51,759 nucleotides of DNA, taken from Ruminococcus sp. Lineage in GTDB: Bacteria > Bacillota > Clostridia > Oscillospirales > Acutalibacteraceae. Below, piece after piece: positions 16,801 through 25,667 of this stretch (position 1 is the first letter of the stretch; each line of letters begins with the position of its first letter). The position numbers and the translations under genes were made by a program. The notes under the pieces were generated by a model that was not told the origin of the DNA, did no database searches, and saw only the letters and a list, made by a program, of their open reading frames with translations. The stretch is from contig JAFRBD010000004.1 of NCBI GenBank assembly GCA_017405065.1, forward strand, positions 1 to 51,759, in the 5' to 3' direction.

Positions 16801-18795
16801 ATGAAAAAAACCATCCTGTTCCTACTCTCTTTGCTTCTGATCGCCGTGATGCTTCCCGTTACGGGAGCGGCCGCCGCAGAGGACACCGAGACCGCCGTAC
16901 CTTCCGCCTTTGCGTCAAAGCCGGCTCTGTATGTCCATGCCGTCAGCGGTTCTGCCGACACAGAAGCCTGGCAGGCGTGGCAGAGCGTACATGATGAGGA
17001 TTTTGAGGTCGCGGCTGAGAATGAAAAATACTTTTTCCTGCCCTCCTCGGCGAATAAGAATACAGTTGACGTATACAACGGCTTCGATACCGCTGTGATA
17101 CTGAACGGCGTTGAGATACCCGCAAAGACGACCGGAGCCGTCCCTTATGAACCGTATACCCCTTATCAGGTTGCGGCGGACGGACAGAATATTACGCTCA
17201 CGCTGATGAACTCCGGCGCCGAGGGCGCGATCTATGTCAATAACCCTGACGCCGACGGCAGCGGCACCGACCTGATGTCTTATCTTAACGATGATAAGAG
17301 CAACAGCGCTTCGGCTGCCGGCGCGATCGTCACCCCCGACGGCAGGATCGACAATACCGCCGTCAAAAAGATCAAGGGCAGAGGCAATACCTCGTGGAGC
17401 AAGCCGAAAAAGGGCTATAATATCACCTACGATAAGAAGGTGAGCATCGCGGGCATGGAGAAAAACAAGAAGTATTCCATCCTGCCGAACTATCAGGACG
17501 ATATGCTCTCCCGCAACCGTATCCTTTACGACCTTTCCGACGCTGTCGGGCTGCCTTACGCGTCCGATTCCCGCTATGTGGATTTCTACGTCAACGGCTT
17601 CTACTGGGGCTCTTACCTGATGTGCGAGAAGGTCGAGCCGGGCAGTCTGGTTCCCGAAGTCAGCGACGACGGATTTCTCAACAAGGACGGCACGATCAAA
17701 GAGGACTTTCCCTTTATCGCGGAGGTTGACGCGAGCGCGACCGACGGCGATTACTATGTCGTCACGAACAACATGAAAATCACCATCAAATCCCCTGAGG
17801 TCGATCCCGGCGAGCCGGGCTATGAGGAAGTCAAGGCGTATGTAAAATCAAAATTCAGCGCCTTCTATAATGCGACGTCTCCCACGGCTGATCTTTCCGC
17901 AGTCGCCGATATCGACTCCGTCGCCAAGCTCTATCTGATCAATGAGCTGGGCAAAAACTGGGACAGCGGCGTATCCAGCACCTTCTTTACGTATAAACAG
18001 GACGAGAACGGCGTATATAAGTTTTACGGTTCTCCCGTATGGGATTACGATAATTCTCTGGGCAACGCGACGGGCGTCAGGAATGAGCTGAGGAACATCG
18101 GCGTGACCGACTACGAGGAATATACCGGCTGGTGGTGCCGGCACAAAGGCAAGTCGAGCGCGACGGCGAAACGCTCGAATAATATCATCGCGAGGATCTC
18201 ACAGAACGCTGACGTCAAGGCGGCGCTGCCGGCGATCTGGTTCGAATCTTTTGTTCCCGCCATCGATCACTTCATGGGCAAAACTTATGACACGACGATC
18301 GAAAAGGAATTAAAGACCCGTACGGAATACTATCAGCTGATCCGTGAGTCCGCCGATATGAACTACACCTCCGGCTGGCTGATCGATACCGGCAGCTGGA
18401 TCGCGGATCATTCCGCGCTGAATAAGGCTTCGTTTGATCCCGATACCCAAAAGATGGTCGTTGAACCGACGGCGACGCACTATGAGCAGACATTTGAAGG
18501 GATGTACGACTATGCCGTCGACTGGATGGCAGGCCGCGCCGCCTGGCTGAGCGAGCAGTTCGCTCCCGATTATACGCCTACGTATCTGAGAGGCGACGCT
18601 GACGGAGACGGAGAGTTAACGAGCCTTGACGTCACCATGATCCAGCGCTATCTCACAAGGATGACTGTTAACGTGAATTTCAACCGGCTCGCGGCTGACG
18701 CCGATCTCAACGGTAAGATCACTGTTGTTGATGTGACGCGGATCCAGCGCGTGCTTGTGAGGATGTGCGACATAGACGGCAATCCCCTCGGTTAA
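16801..18795 (+). CDS. Secreted CotH-domain protein with C-terminal type I dockerin
   Basis: 664 residues. A Sec signal peptide (residues ~1-24, cleavage near AAAAED) is followed by a ~130-residue N-terminal region. The CotH kinase-like domain runs from ~165 to ~480: VKKIKGRGNTSWSKPKKGYN, NRILYDLSDAVGLPYASDSR, VNGFYWGSYLMCEKVEPG and the catalytic-type SPVWDYDNSLGN. The last ~65 residues form a type I dockerin with two Ca-binding loops (DADGDGELTSLDVTMIQRYL and DADLNGKITVVDVTRIQRVL). Dockerins dock on cohesins of a cellulosome-like scaffold; CotH domains are known as protein kinases in spore coats and appear with dockerins in ruminococci. AAGGAG precedes the ATG. Confidence 0.95.
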   Translation: MKKTILFLLSLLLIAVMLPVTGAAAAEDTETAVPSAFASKPALYVHAVSGSADTEAWQAWQSVHDEDFEVAAENEKYFFLPSSANKNTVDVYNGFDTAVILNGVEIPAKTTGAVPYEPYTPYQVAADGQNITLTLMNSGAEGAIYVNNPDADGSGTDLMSYLNDDKSNSASAAGAIVTPDGRIDNTAVKKIKGRGNTSWSKPKKGYNITYDKKVSIAGMEKNKKYSILPNYQDDMLSRNRILYDLSDAVGLPYASDSRYVDFYVNGFYWGSYLMCEKVEPGSLVPEVSDDGFLNKDGTIKEDFPFIAEVDASATDGDYYVVTNNMKITIKSPEVDPGEPGYEEVKAYVKSKFSAFYNATSPTADLSAVADIDSVAKLYLINELGKNWDSGVSSTFFTYKQDENGVYKFYGSPVWDYDNSLGNATGVRNELRNIGVTDYEEYTGWWCRHKGKSSATAKRSNNIIARISQNADVKAALPAIWFESFVPAIDHFMGKTYDTTIEKELKTRTEYYQLIRESADMNYTSGWLIDTGSWIADHSALNKASFDPDTQKMVVEPTATHYEQTFEGMYDYAVDWMAGRAAWLSEQFAPDYTPTYLRGDADGDGELTSLDVTMIQRYLTRMTVNVNFNRLAADADLNGKITVVDVTRIQRVLVRMCDIDGNPLG

Positions 18796-18810
18796 CAGAT
18801 CGATTTGAAT

Positions 18811-18844
18811 AACGGGCTGTCACAAATGCGGCAGCCCGTTTTCT
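18811..18844 (+). terminator. Intrinsic terminator after the CotH-dockerin gene
   Basis: AACGGGCTG (18811-18819) pairs with CAGCCCGTT (18832-18840), followed by a short T-rich run. Confidence 0.8.
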
Positions 18845-18905
18845 GTATCCGTCTTGAGAAGTGGGGATCTTTTCACCCGACCGTCAATGATACTTTACGA
18901 TATAC

Positions 18906-18934
18906 TTGTAATATTTGATTATCTGAGATATAAT
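18906..18934 (+). promoter_or_regulatory. Promoter of the AraC-family gene
   Basis: TTGTAA (18906-18911) and a perfect TATAAT (18929-18934) are separated by 17 bp; the start codon is about 50 bp downstream. Confidence 0.7.
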
Positions 18935-18986
18935 CATATCATAGATGATTTGATTTAGTAACACAAAATGATGATGAGGTGTTGAA

Positions 18987-19871
18987 ATGTCTGCCTATCA
19001 GGAGATCAAAGTCCACGGGACGCACGGCTTTCCGTATATCGTCTATCCGGGGATCCTTCCGGAGCGCACCAGCGGAGTTCCGCATCACTGGCACGAGGAG
19101 ATGGAGATCATCTATCTCGAACAGGGAAAGCTGAGCGTGTCCGTCCGCAATACGGAATACGTACTGGACGGATCCGATATCCTGCTGATCCATCCTCAGA
19201 CGATCCATGCGATCCGTCAGTATGAAGATCACTCCGCGCGCTATTTCAATATCCTGTTTCGTTTTTCCATGCTGGAGAGCGGGACGGATGATACCTGCCG
19301 TGAAAAGTATCTCGAGCCGATCTACAGCCGCAGACTCCTGATGCCCGAGTATCTGACGCCGGATCATCCGCTGCACGACGAGCTTGAGCCGCTGATCCGA
19401 AAGCTGCTGATCGATCCGCATCACCAGCGGTTCCATGATGAATTGCTGATCAAATCCAGAGTCTTTGAAATGATGTATCGCATCGTTCTGCACTGTGAAA
19501 CGGCGGATAAGGCGTCCGCCTATGAGGATATCATCTACGAAAAGCTGAAGCGGTCGCTGCGTTATATCGAAGAAAACTATGCCGAAAATCTCACCGTTGC
19601 GAAAATGGCTGAGATCTGCAACTATTCCGCCAGCCATTTTTCAAAGCTGTTCCGCCAGCTGACGGGAGAATCCTTCACTCAGTATCTCAAAAACTTCCGT
19701 CTGGAAAAAGCGGCAGACCGTATCAGAAACGAAAAGACGAAGATCTCTGAGATCGCCCTCTCCTGCGGCTTTTCAAATCTATCCTACTTTTCGCGCGCGT
19801 TTTATGAAAAGTTCCATACCACTCCCTCCGATTACAGAAAGCATCCCTTTCTGCCGCCGGCTGCGAACTGA
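18987..19871 (+). CDS. AraC-family transcriptional regulator with cupin sensor
   Basis: 294 residues. The N-terminal cupin domain includes GVPHHWHEEMEIIYLEQGKL and DILLIHPQTIHAI, the usual sugar-binding barrel of this family. The C-terminal ~100 residues hold two helix-turn-helix motifs: LTVAKMAEICNYSASHFSKL and ISEIALSCGFSNLSYFSRAF, ending in the AraC signature FHTTPSDYRK. ATGATGAGG is ~10 bp before the ATG. It has its own promoter and lies between two dockerin-protein genes, so regulation of polysaccharide use is likely but is inference only. Confidence 0.93.
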   Translation: MSAYQEIKVHGTHGFPYIVYPGILPERTSGVPHHWHEEMEIIYLEQGKLSVSVRNTEYVLDGSDILLIHPQTIHAIRQYEDHSARYFNILFRFSMLESGTDDTCREKYLEPIYSRRLLMPEYLTPDHPLHDELEPLIRKLLIDPHHQRFHDELLIKSRVFEMMYRIVLHCETADKASAYEDIIYEKLKRSLRYIEENYAENLTVAKMAEICNYSASHFSKLFRQLTGESFTQYLKNFRLEKAADRIRNEKTKISEIALSCGFSNLSYFSRAFYEKFHTTPSDYRKHPFLPPAAN

Positions 19872-19947
19872 CCGCCGGCGCCTCTGTTCTTCACAAAACT
19901 ACCAAATTAGCAGCCCGGGAGCCGCTGCGTTCTGTTTTTTTGCTCCA

Positions 19948-19976
19948 TTGACTTTTCCCTCCGTTTCCGTTATACT
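19948..19976 (+). promoter_or_regulatory. Promoter of the CBM/dockerin gene
   Basis: TTGACT (19948-19953) and TATACT (19971-19976) with a 17-bp spacer. This predicts a ~95-nt leader before the TTG start at 20080. Confidence 0.7.
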
Positions 19977-20079
19977 TTATCTTGGATAGATTTGAAGCCG
20001 ATCGCTTCTTTCGGGCGTCCGTCCAAGGCGATCTGCTCAGGACTGTTTTAGGATTATTAACATTTGAGGAGGGATTCTT

Positions 20080-21978
20080 TTGAAAATCTCAAAGAAATTA
20101 CTGGCGATCATTTTAGCGGTCGTGCTGATCGTATCGACGGTTGCCGTCGCCGCTGTCAGTGTTAACGCCGCGGCGGGCGATAAGGTCTATTGCCGCGCGA
20201 GCTTTACACCCAACTGTTATATGTGGAAGAAGAACACCGAGGAGAACAACCACGCGTGGCCGGGCGTCGCGATGACCAAGGTCGCCGGTGAAACTGACGT
20301 CTATGTTTATACCGTTCCCGCTGATAAGTTCGATATGATCATCTTCAACGGCAGCGGTCAGACCACGGACATGTCTTATCCGGGCGGCAACAAGCTGTAT
20401 GATTTCGCAACAAATAAATGGGAAGATTACAGCTCCGATCCCGTTCCCGTCATCACCGTTTCCAAGGACGGCGGCGGGTTCAAGGGCTCCGTCGACGTGA
20501 CCATCACCGTCACCGACGCGGATTCCGCCTACTACACCGTCGATAACGGCGCTCAGGTCGCGATCAACGGCACAGCGACCGTGAAGATCGGCGCGAATTC
20601 CCCCGAGGGCGCGTCCATCAAGCTGGATATCAGCGCCACCAACAGCTACGGCACCACGACCAAGAGCTGCACCTTTAAAAAGCGTTCCTCCACAGGTCCC
20701 GCTACCGACGGCAGCACCAGCGATCCGGTCGGCGGCAACTACGCCACCAACCCCAACAACGGCTACGGCAAGCGCAAGACCATCACCGTCGACGGCGACA
20801 AGTCCGACTGGGAACAGTCGATGCTGATCGCGCAGGGCGTCGCCAACGACGACCCCCGCGTCTATGCAGGATGGTCGATGCACGAGATCGCCTTTGACGA
20901 TTACGCGATGTACGCCGCCTGGGACGATACCAACCTTTACATCATGTATGAGATGGCAAACGTGCAGGACGTTGTCGCGTCCGGCGAGGATTACCCGATG
21001 ACGCAGGGCAATCTCTGGATCAACAACATCCCCGTTTTCCTGTATATCTTTACCGGCAACGGCAATATCACCCACGGTGAGACTGCCGGCGGTACGCTGT
21101 GGAACAGCGGCAACACCCTCGACGCTCATGCCGACCATGTCGTCGCCTACTCCACCAATGCCACGAACGGCCCGTTCATCTTCACCGCTGACGATGACGG
21201 TTTGCTCGACGCCGATAATCCCGATCTGACGATCGCCAGAGCCGATACCGGCATCAACATCAAGTGGGGCAACGGCAAGACCTTGTCCGGTACGCTTATG
21301 GGTATCTCCAAGGCGGGCAAGAGCAACCGCACACCCGGCGACTGTGTCGACGGTCAGCTTACCGACTTTTATTCCAAGGGTCACAAGGCGAGCATGGATA
21401 TGTTCTATGAAATGTCTATCCCGCTCGCAAAGCTGGATATCTCCGCTTCCGATATCGAGACCAACGGTATCGGCGTATTGAAGATCTCCACCTTCGGTAC
21501 CTCCGGTATGGACTGCCTGCCTTACGACCTTTCAATGTGCGATAACGCCGCAAAGCCCTATTCCGCGGACTCCTCCACCTCGATGGAGAAGGAGGATGAG
21601 GATCACATCACCGTCCCCATGGCGCGTGTCGGCAAGGCGTTCACTCCCGGCGCCGTACAGCCGCCTACCGAGGCGCAGATTCAGCCCACCGATCCTCCCG
21701 TTATCCCGACCGATCCTCCCGTTATCCCGACTGAGCCTCCCGTTATCCCGACCGAGCCTCCCGTCGATATCGTTTTGGGCGACGCGGATGACGACGGCGA
21801 CGTTTCCGTCCTTGACGCTACCTATATCCAGCGCAGCGAGGCGAATATCGCTCTGCCTTCGCCGCTGAATGAACGCAATGCCGACGTTGACGGCGATGAA
21901 GACGTCACGATCCTCGACGCTACTTATATCCAGCGCTTTGTAGCGGGCATTATCAAAAGATTTCCCGCACAGTCATAA
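20080..21978 (+). CDS. Secreted carbohydrate-binding protein with starch-binding-like, CBM9-like and dockerin domains
   Basis: 632 residues starting at TTG, fixed by GAGGAGGGA 6 bp upstream. A signal peptide ends near VNAAAGD. Residues ~30-125 (VYCRASFTPNCYMWKK, WPGVAMTKVAGETDVYVY, IIFNGSGQTTDM) look like a CBM26-type starch-binding module. Residues ~124-205 resemble a chitobiase/Ig-like domain (VSKDGGGFKGSVDVTITV). Residues ~234-520 are CBM9/DOMON-like (TITVDGDKSDWE, MYAAWDDTNLYIMYEMANV). A Pro/Thr linker with four near-identical PTDPPVIP repeats leads to a type I dockerin (DADDDGDVSVLDATYIQR; DVDGDEDVTILDATYIQR). No catalytic domain is visible; it may be a scaffold-borne substrate binder as in amylosome systems. 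Confidence 0.9.
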   Translation: MKISKKLLAIILAVVLIVSTVAVAAVSVNAAAGDKVYCRASFTPNCYMWKKNTEENNHAWPGVAMTKVAGETDVYVYTVPADKFDMIIFNGSGQTTDMSYPGGNKLYDFATNKWEDYSSDPVPVITVSKDGGGFKGSVDVTITVTDADSAYYTVDNGAQVAINGTATVKIGANSPEGASIKLDISATNSYGTTTKSCTFKKRSSTGPATDGSTSDPVGGNYATNPNNGYGKRKTITVDGDKSDWEQSMLIAQGVANDDPRVYAGWSMHEIAFDDYAMYAAWDDTNLYIMYEMANVQDVVASGEDYPMTQGNLWINNIPVFLYIFTGNGNITHGETAGGTLWNSGNTLDAHADHVVAYSTNATNGPFIFTADDDGLLDADNPDLTIARADTGINIKWGNGKTLSGTLMGISKAGKSNRTPGDCVDGQLTDFYSKGHKASMDMFYEMSIPLAKLDISASDIETNGIGVLKISTFGTSGMDCLPYDLSMCDNAAKPYSADSSTSMEKEDEDHITVPMARVGKAFTPGAVQPPTEAQIQPTDPPVIPTDPPVIPTEPPVIPTEPPVDIVLGDADDDGDVSVLDATYIQRSEANIALPSPLNERNADVDGDEDVTILDATYIQRFVAGIIKRFPAQS

Positions 21979-22018
21979 TATACTGTCGGATAGATGATCG
22001 GACAGTAACACAATAATC

Positions 22019-22061
22019 AAAGCCTCTTGCATCAGGAGCATCCGATACAAGAGGCTTTTTT
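22019..22061 (+). terminator. Intrinsic terminator after the CBM/dockerin gene
   Basis: AAAGCCTCTTG (22019-22029) pairs with CAAGAGGCTTT (22048-22058) around a 18-nt loop and ends in T6. Confidence 0.88.
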
Positions 22062-22087
22062 CGTACACAAAAGATGAGGAATGGTTC

Positions 22088-22117
22088 TTGCAATATGGAT
22101 CCGCGATATGCTATAAT
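22088..22117 (+). promoter_or_regulatory. Promoter of the propeller/SpoIIE gene
   Basis: TTGCAA (22088-22093), 18-bp spacer and perfect TATAAT (22112-22117), about 95 bp before the start. Confidence 0.65.
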
Positions 22118-22213
22118 TCATAGTATCAATCGTGATACGATACAGAAACTGCCGAAGTCGTTTGCGCGCTTTCCGATCGGGAAACGTACGACAGGATAAA
22201 GACGGGTGATGAA

Positions 22214-25200
22214 GTGAAGAATACCGGACAGATAAAAAGCATGAAAAACAGCCATTGCCGCACACGGTTTGCCGTGATATCGGCAATGCTGATCCTGCTT
22301 ACCATTTTTTCTGCGGCTTTTCCGACAATGACCGCCGCTCAGACAAATGAAAACGATCAAGTCTTTGATCCTTTTGAGGAGGGTTCGAGCTACTCGTTCA
22401 TGCTGTATAACAACACGAACGGTTTACCGACGTCTGAGGCGAACGCGATCACACAGACGAGCGACGGCTTTATCTGGATCGGCAGCTACGGCGGACTTGT
22501 ACGTTACGACGGCAATCGCTTTGAGCGTATGGATTCTTCATTGGGGATCTCCGGCGTCGTCTGCCTTTTTGCCGATAAAACGGACAGATTATGGCTCGGC
22601 TCAAACGACAGCGGTCTTGCCATGCTCCATCAAAAAGAGATCCTGCATTGGGGTGCGGAGGAAGGCATGCAGTCCCTTGCGGTCAACTGTATCATCGAGG
22701 ATCCGAAGGGAACGATCTACGTCGGCACCAAGGACGGCCTTTATTCGATCGATGAGGAAATGATCATGAGCCGGTTGACGGACGACCGCATCATAGACGA
22801 AAATATTATCGACATGAAATTAGGCTCCGACGGATTGGTATACTGCCTTTCCAAGGAAAAAGATCTCTTCACGCTGAAGGATAAAGAGATCGTTCATTAT
22901 TTCTCGGGCGACACGATCCCGACTCCGGAGATCCGCTGTATGCTTCCCGATAAAAACCATCCCGGTTATGTCTATTTCGGTTCGGCAGACGGCGTTTTCT
23001 ACTGTGAAATGAAGGATACGCCCACTGTCGTGAAAACAATAACGGACGATTCTCTGACGATGATCGAGAGCCTTACCTATATCAACGACAGAGTCTGGAT
23101 ATGCGCTTCCGACAACGTCGTTACCCTTTACGGCTCCGAGGTCAGGGCGCTGGATGGCATGCCGTTGAACAATAAGGTATACTCTGTTATTCAGGATTAT
23201 GAAGGTAATCTGTGGCTCACCTCGACGCGTCAGGGCGTATTGAAGATCACGCCAAACCGTTTCAGAGATCTGTATTCAGACTATCAGCTTCCGACCGCCG
23301 TCGTCAATTCGACCTGCGTATATGATGATAAGCTGTTTATCGGGACCGACACGGGGATGACCGTGATCGGTGACGACGGCTTGTGTGATTCTCTCGCGCT
23401 GAAAGAACCCTTTTCCGCTGACGGGGAAGAGTATACCGATCTGATCGACCTGCTGGATAGCGAACGCATCCGTTCGCTGATCCGGGACAGCCGCGACAGA
23501 ATGTGGATCTCAACCTTCAATCATTTCGGATTGCTCTGTTATGATCACGGGAGCATAACAGCTTACGGATCGGAGAACGGTCTGATCTCGGATAAGATCA
23601 GGACTGTCTGTGAGAAAAGGGACGGCGCGATCGTCGTCGCGACCAACGACGGCGTAAGCGTCATAGAAGAGGAGAAGGTCGTCAGGAGCTACGGCAGGGA
23701 GGACGGTCTGGAAAATTCGGTTATCCTGACGGTTGCCGAAGGAACAGACGGCGAGATACTTGCCGGGTCTGACGGCGGCGGGATCTATGTGATCGGCGAG
23801 GACGGCGCCGTCGATACGCTCCGTATGAAGGACGGGCTGTCGTCGGATACGATCCTGCGTCTGAAGCAGGATCACCGCAGAGATGCGGTATGGATCGTCG
23901 CGAGCAATTCTATCGGCTATATGACGCCCGATCATCAGATCACGACGATCAAAAAATTTCCTTATACCAACAATTTCGATTTCTTTCAGAACAGCAAGGA
24001 TGAGATGTGGATCCTCAGCAGCAATGGGATCTATGTGATCCGTACGGAAGAGATGCTGGAAAACGAAGAGGTTTCTCCGGCGTATTATTCCATCGCGAAC
24101 GGATTGGCGTGTACCTCGACAGCCAATTCATTCAGCGCCCTGACCGATGACGGAACATTGTATTTATCCGGCAACACCGGAGTCGTAGAAATGAACATCG
24201 AGTCGGGCTTTGACACTCAGATGGATTGTAAAGCGTCCGTTCCGTATATCGAAGTCGATAATCAACTCCAGTTCCCCGATGATGACGGCAGCTTTACGAT
24301 CAAATCCGACGTCAGAGAGCTGACGGTCTTTCCCTTTGTATTCAACTATTCATTGATGACGCCGACGGTTTCCTACTGTCTGGAAGGCTTCTACGACCAA
24401 TATACCACTGTCGGCCGCGACGAGCTTGTACCGATCGATTATACCAACCTTCGCGGCGGTGTGTATCACTTTGTCATGAAGGTCGTGGATCCCCGTACTA
24501 AACAAGAACAAACGGTGTCCGTAAAAATCGTCAAGAAGAAAGCGTTTTATGAGCAGATCTGGTTTATTTGTGTATCCGTGATTCTGTTCGTCTTGCTTGT
24601 GGCGGCTTTCCTGCGCGCTTTTTATCTGAATAAGATCAGCAGGATGCAGAAAAAGCACGAGGAAGAAGTGGAAAAAGAGCGTATCATTACGGAACTGAAT
24701 ACCGCCAATAAGATCCAGGAGGGGATGCTGCCGTCCGATTTTCCGGATCGGAGCGAGTTCGACCTGTACGCCTCGATGGATCCCGCGAAAGCGGTCGGCG
24801 ATGATTTCTATGACTTCTTCATGGTTGACGACGACCATCTCTGTCTGGTGATCGCGGACGTGTCCGGCAAGGGTATCCCCGCGGCGCTGGTGATGATGGC
24901 GATGATGATCATTATCAGGAACTATGCCAAAATGGGCAAAAGTCCGTCTGAGATATTAACGATGGCAAACGATCAGCTGTGCGCCAACAACAAGGAAGAT
25001 ATGTTTATCACGGTGTGGCTCGGGATACTGGAGATATCTACCGGTAAGCTGAGGACGGTAAACGCGGGACACGAGTACCCTGCCGTCATGCAAAAGGACG
25101 GTCGCTTTGAGCTTTATAAAGATAAGCACGGCTTTGTGCTCGGCGGAATGGAGGGCGTCAAATACCGTGAAAACGAATTACAGCTCAAGCCCGGTACGAA

Positions 25201-25435
25201 GCTGTTCCTCTATACCGATGGCGTTCCGGAAGCGTCCGACAGCGCCGAAGAGCTTTTCGGTACGGAACGGATGCTTGCGGCGCTGAATGAAAATACCGCC
25301 TTATCGCCGAAGGAGATCCTGCAAAAGGTTCGTCAGGCAGTCGACGGTTTTGTGAAGGAAGCGGAACAGTTCGACGATCTGACGATGCTCTGTCTGGAGT
25401 ATAAAGGCGCTCCCGACGAGGATGATCCTGAATAA
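22214..25435 (+). CDS. Membrane sensor: two-component-regulator propeller, Y_Y_Y domain, SpoIIE phosphatase
   Basis: 1073 residues. An N-terminal membrane/signal helix (~15-40) is followed by repeated Reg_prop blades (for example NGLPTSEANAITQTSDGFIW, LWLGSNDSGLAML, NCIIEDPKGTIYVGTKDGLY, YSVIQDYEGNLWLTSTRQG, TILRLKQDHRRDAVWIVASN) forming one or two seven-bladed propellers outside the cell. A Y_Y_Y-like domain lies at ~672-772, a membrane helix at ~782-805, a short coiled coil and a SpoIIE/PP2C phosphatase (AVGDDFYDFFMVDDDHLCL; IADVSGKGIPAALVMM; TVNAGHEYPAVM; LFLYTDGVPEA). These are the metal-binding Asp motifs of PP2C. GTG at 22214 has GGTGA upstream; ATG 22241 is an alternative. Likely senses an extracellular glycan and acts on an anti-anti-sigma-like partner not seen nearby. 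Confidence 0.9.
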   Translation: MKNTGQIKSMKNSHCRTRFAVISAMLILLTIFSAAFPTMTAAQTNENDQVFDPFEEGSSYSFMLYNNTNGLPTSEANAITQTSDGFIWIGSYGGLVRYDGNRFERMDSSLGISGVVCLFADKTDRLWLGSNDSGLAMLHQKEILHWGAEEGMQSLAVNCIIEDPKGTIYVGTKDGLYSIDEEMIMSRLTDDRIIDENIIDMKLGSDGLVYCLSKEKDLFTLKDKEIVHYFSGDTIPTPEIRCMLPDKNHPGYVYFGSADGVFYCEMKDTPTVVKTITDDSLTMIESLTYINDRVWICASDNVVTLYGSEVRALDGMPLNNKVYSVIQDYEGNLWLTSTRQGVLKITPNRFRDLYSDYQLPTAVVNSTCVYDDKLFIGTDTGMTVIGDDGLCDSLALKEPFSADGEEYTDLIDLLDSERIRSLIRDSRDRMWISTFNHFGLLCYDHGSITAYGSENGLISDKIRTVCEKRDGAIVVATNDGVSVIEEEKVVRSYGREDGLENSVILTVAEGTDGEILAGSDGGGIYVIGEDGAVDTLRMKDGLSSDTILRLKQDHRRDAVWIVASNSIGYMTPDHQITTIKKFPYTNNFDFFQNSKDEMWILSSNGIYVIRTEEMLENEEVSPAYYSIANGLACTSTANSFSALTDDGTLYLSGNTGVVEMNIESGFDTQMDCKASVPYIEVDNQLQFPDDDGSFTIKSDVRELTVFPFVFNYSLMTPTVSYCLEGFYDQYTTVGRDELVPIDYTNLRGGVYHFVMKVVDPRTKQEQTVSVKIVKKKAFYEQIWFICVSVILFVLLVAAFLRAFYLNKISRMQKKHEEEVEKERIITELNTANKIQEGMLPSDFPDRSEFDLYASMDPAKAVGDDFYDFFMVDDDHLCLVIADVSGKGIPAALVMMAMMIIIRNYAKMGKSPSEILTMANDQLCANNKEDMFITVWLGILEISTGKLRTVNAGHEYPAVMQKDGRFELYKDKHGFVLGGMEGVKYRENELQLKPGTKLFLYTDGVPEASDSAEELFGTERMLAALNENTALSPKEILQKVRQAVDGFVKEAEQFDDLTMLCLEYKGAPDEDDPE

Positions 25436-25442
25436 GCTCTTT

Positions 25443-25470
25443 GCCCGACAGCGTGTCCTGTCGGGCATTA
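25443..25470 (+). terminator. Hairpin after the SpoIIE-domain gene
   Basis: GCCCGACA (25443-25450) pairs with TGTCGGGC (25460-25467), but only a short A/T run follows, so termination strength is uncertain. Confidence 0.5.
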
Positions 25471-25667
25471 TGCTTGCATAATACTAATTTCAAATAAAAC
25501 GTATTCCCGTTCACGGAACAGGCGTATCACTGTCCTGAGATCAGATATGACGGCGTCACGCGGGAGTCGGTTTTTTTATGATAGGGGTAGATATCCGCAG
25601 AGATTTGTGATATGATAGAAAAGCTAACGAAAAAAGTGCGGTGCTTACCGTGCAAGAGGATGATATA

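Noticed and set aside
20113..21384. A 423-codon minus-strand frame opposite the CBM/dockerin gene
   Set aside because: Antisense shadow caused by GC-rich third positions; no start signal or domain.
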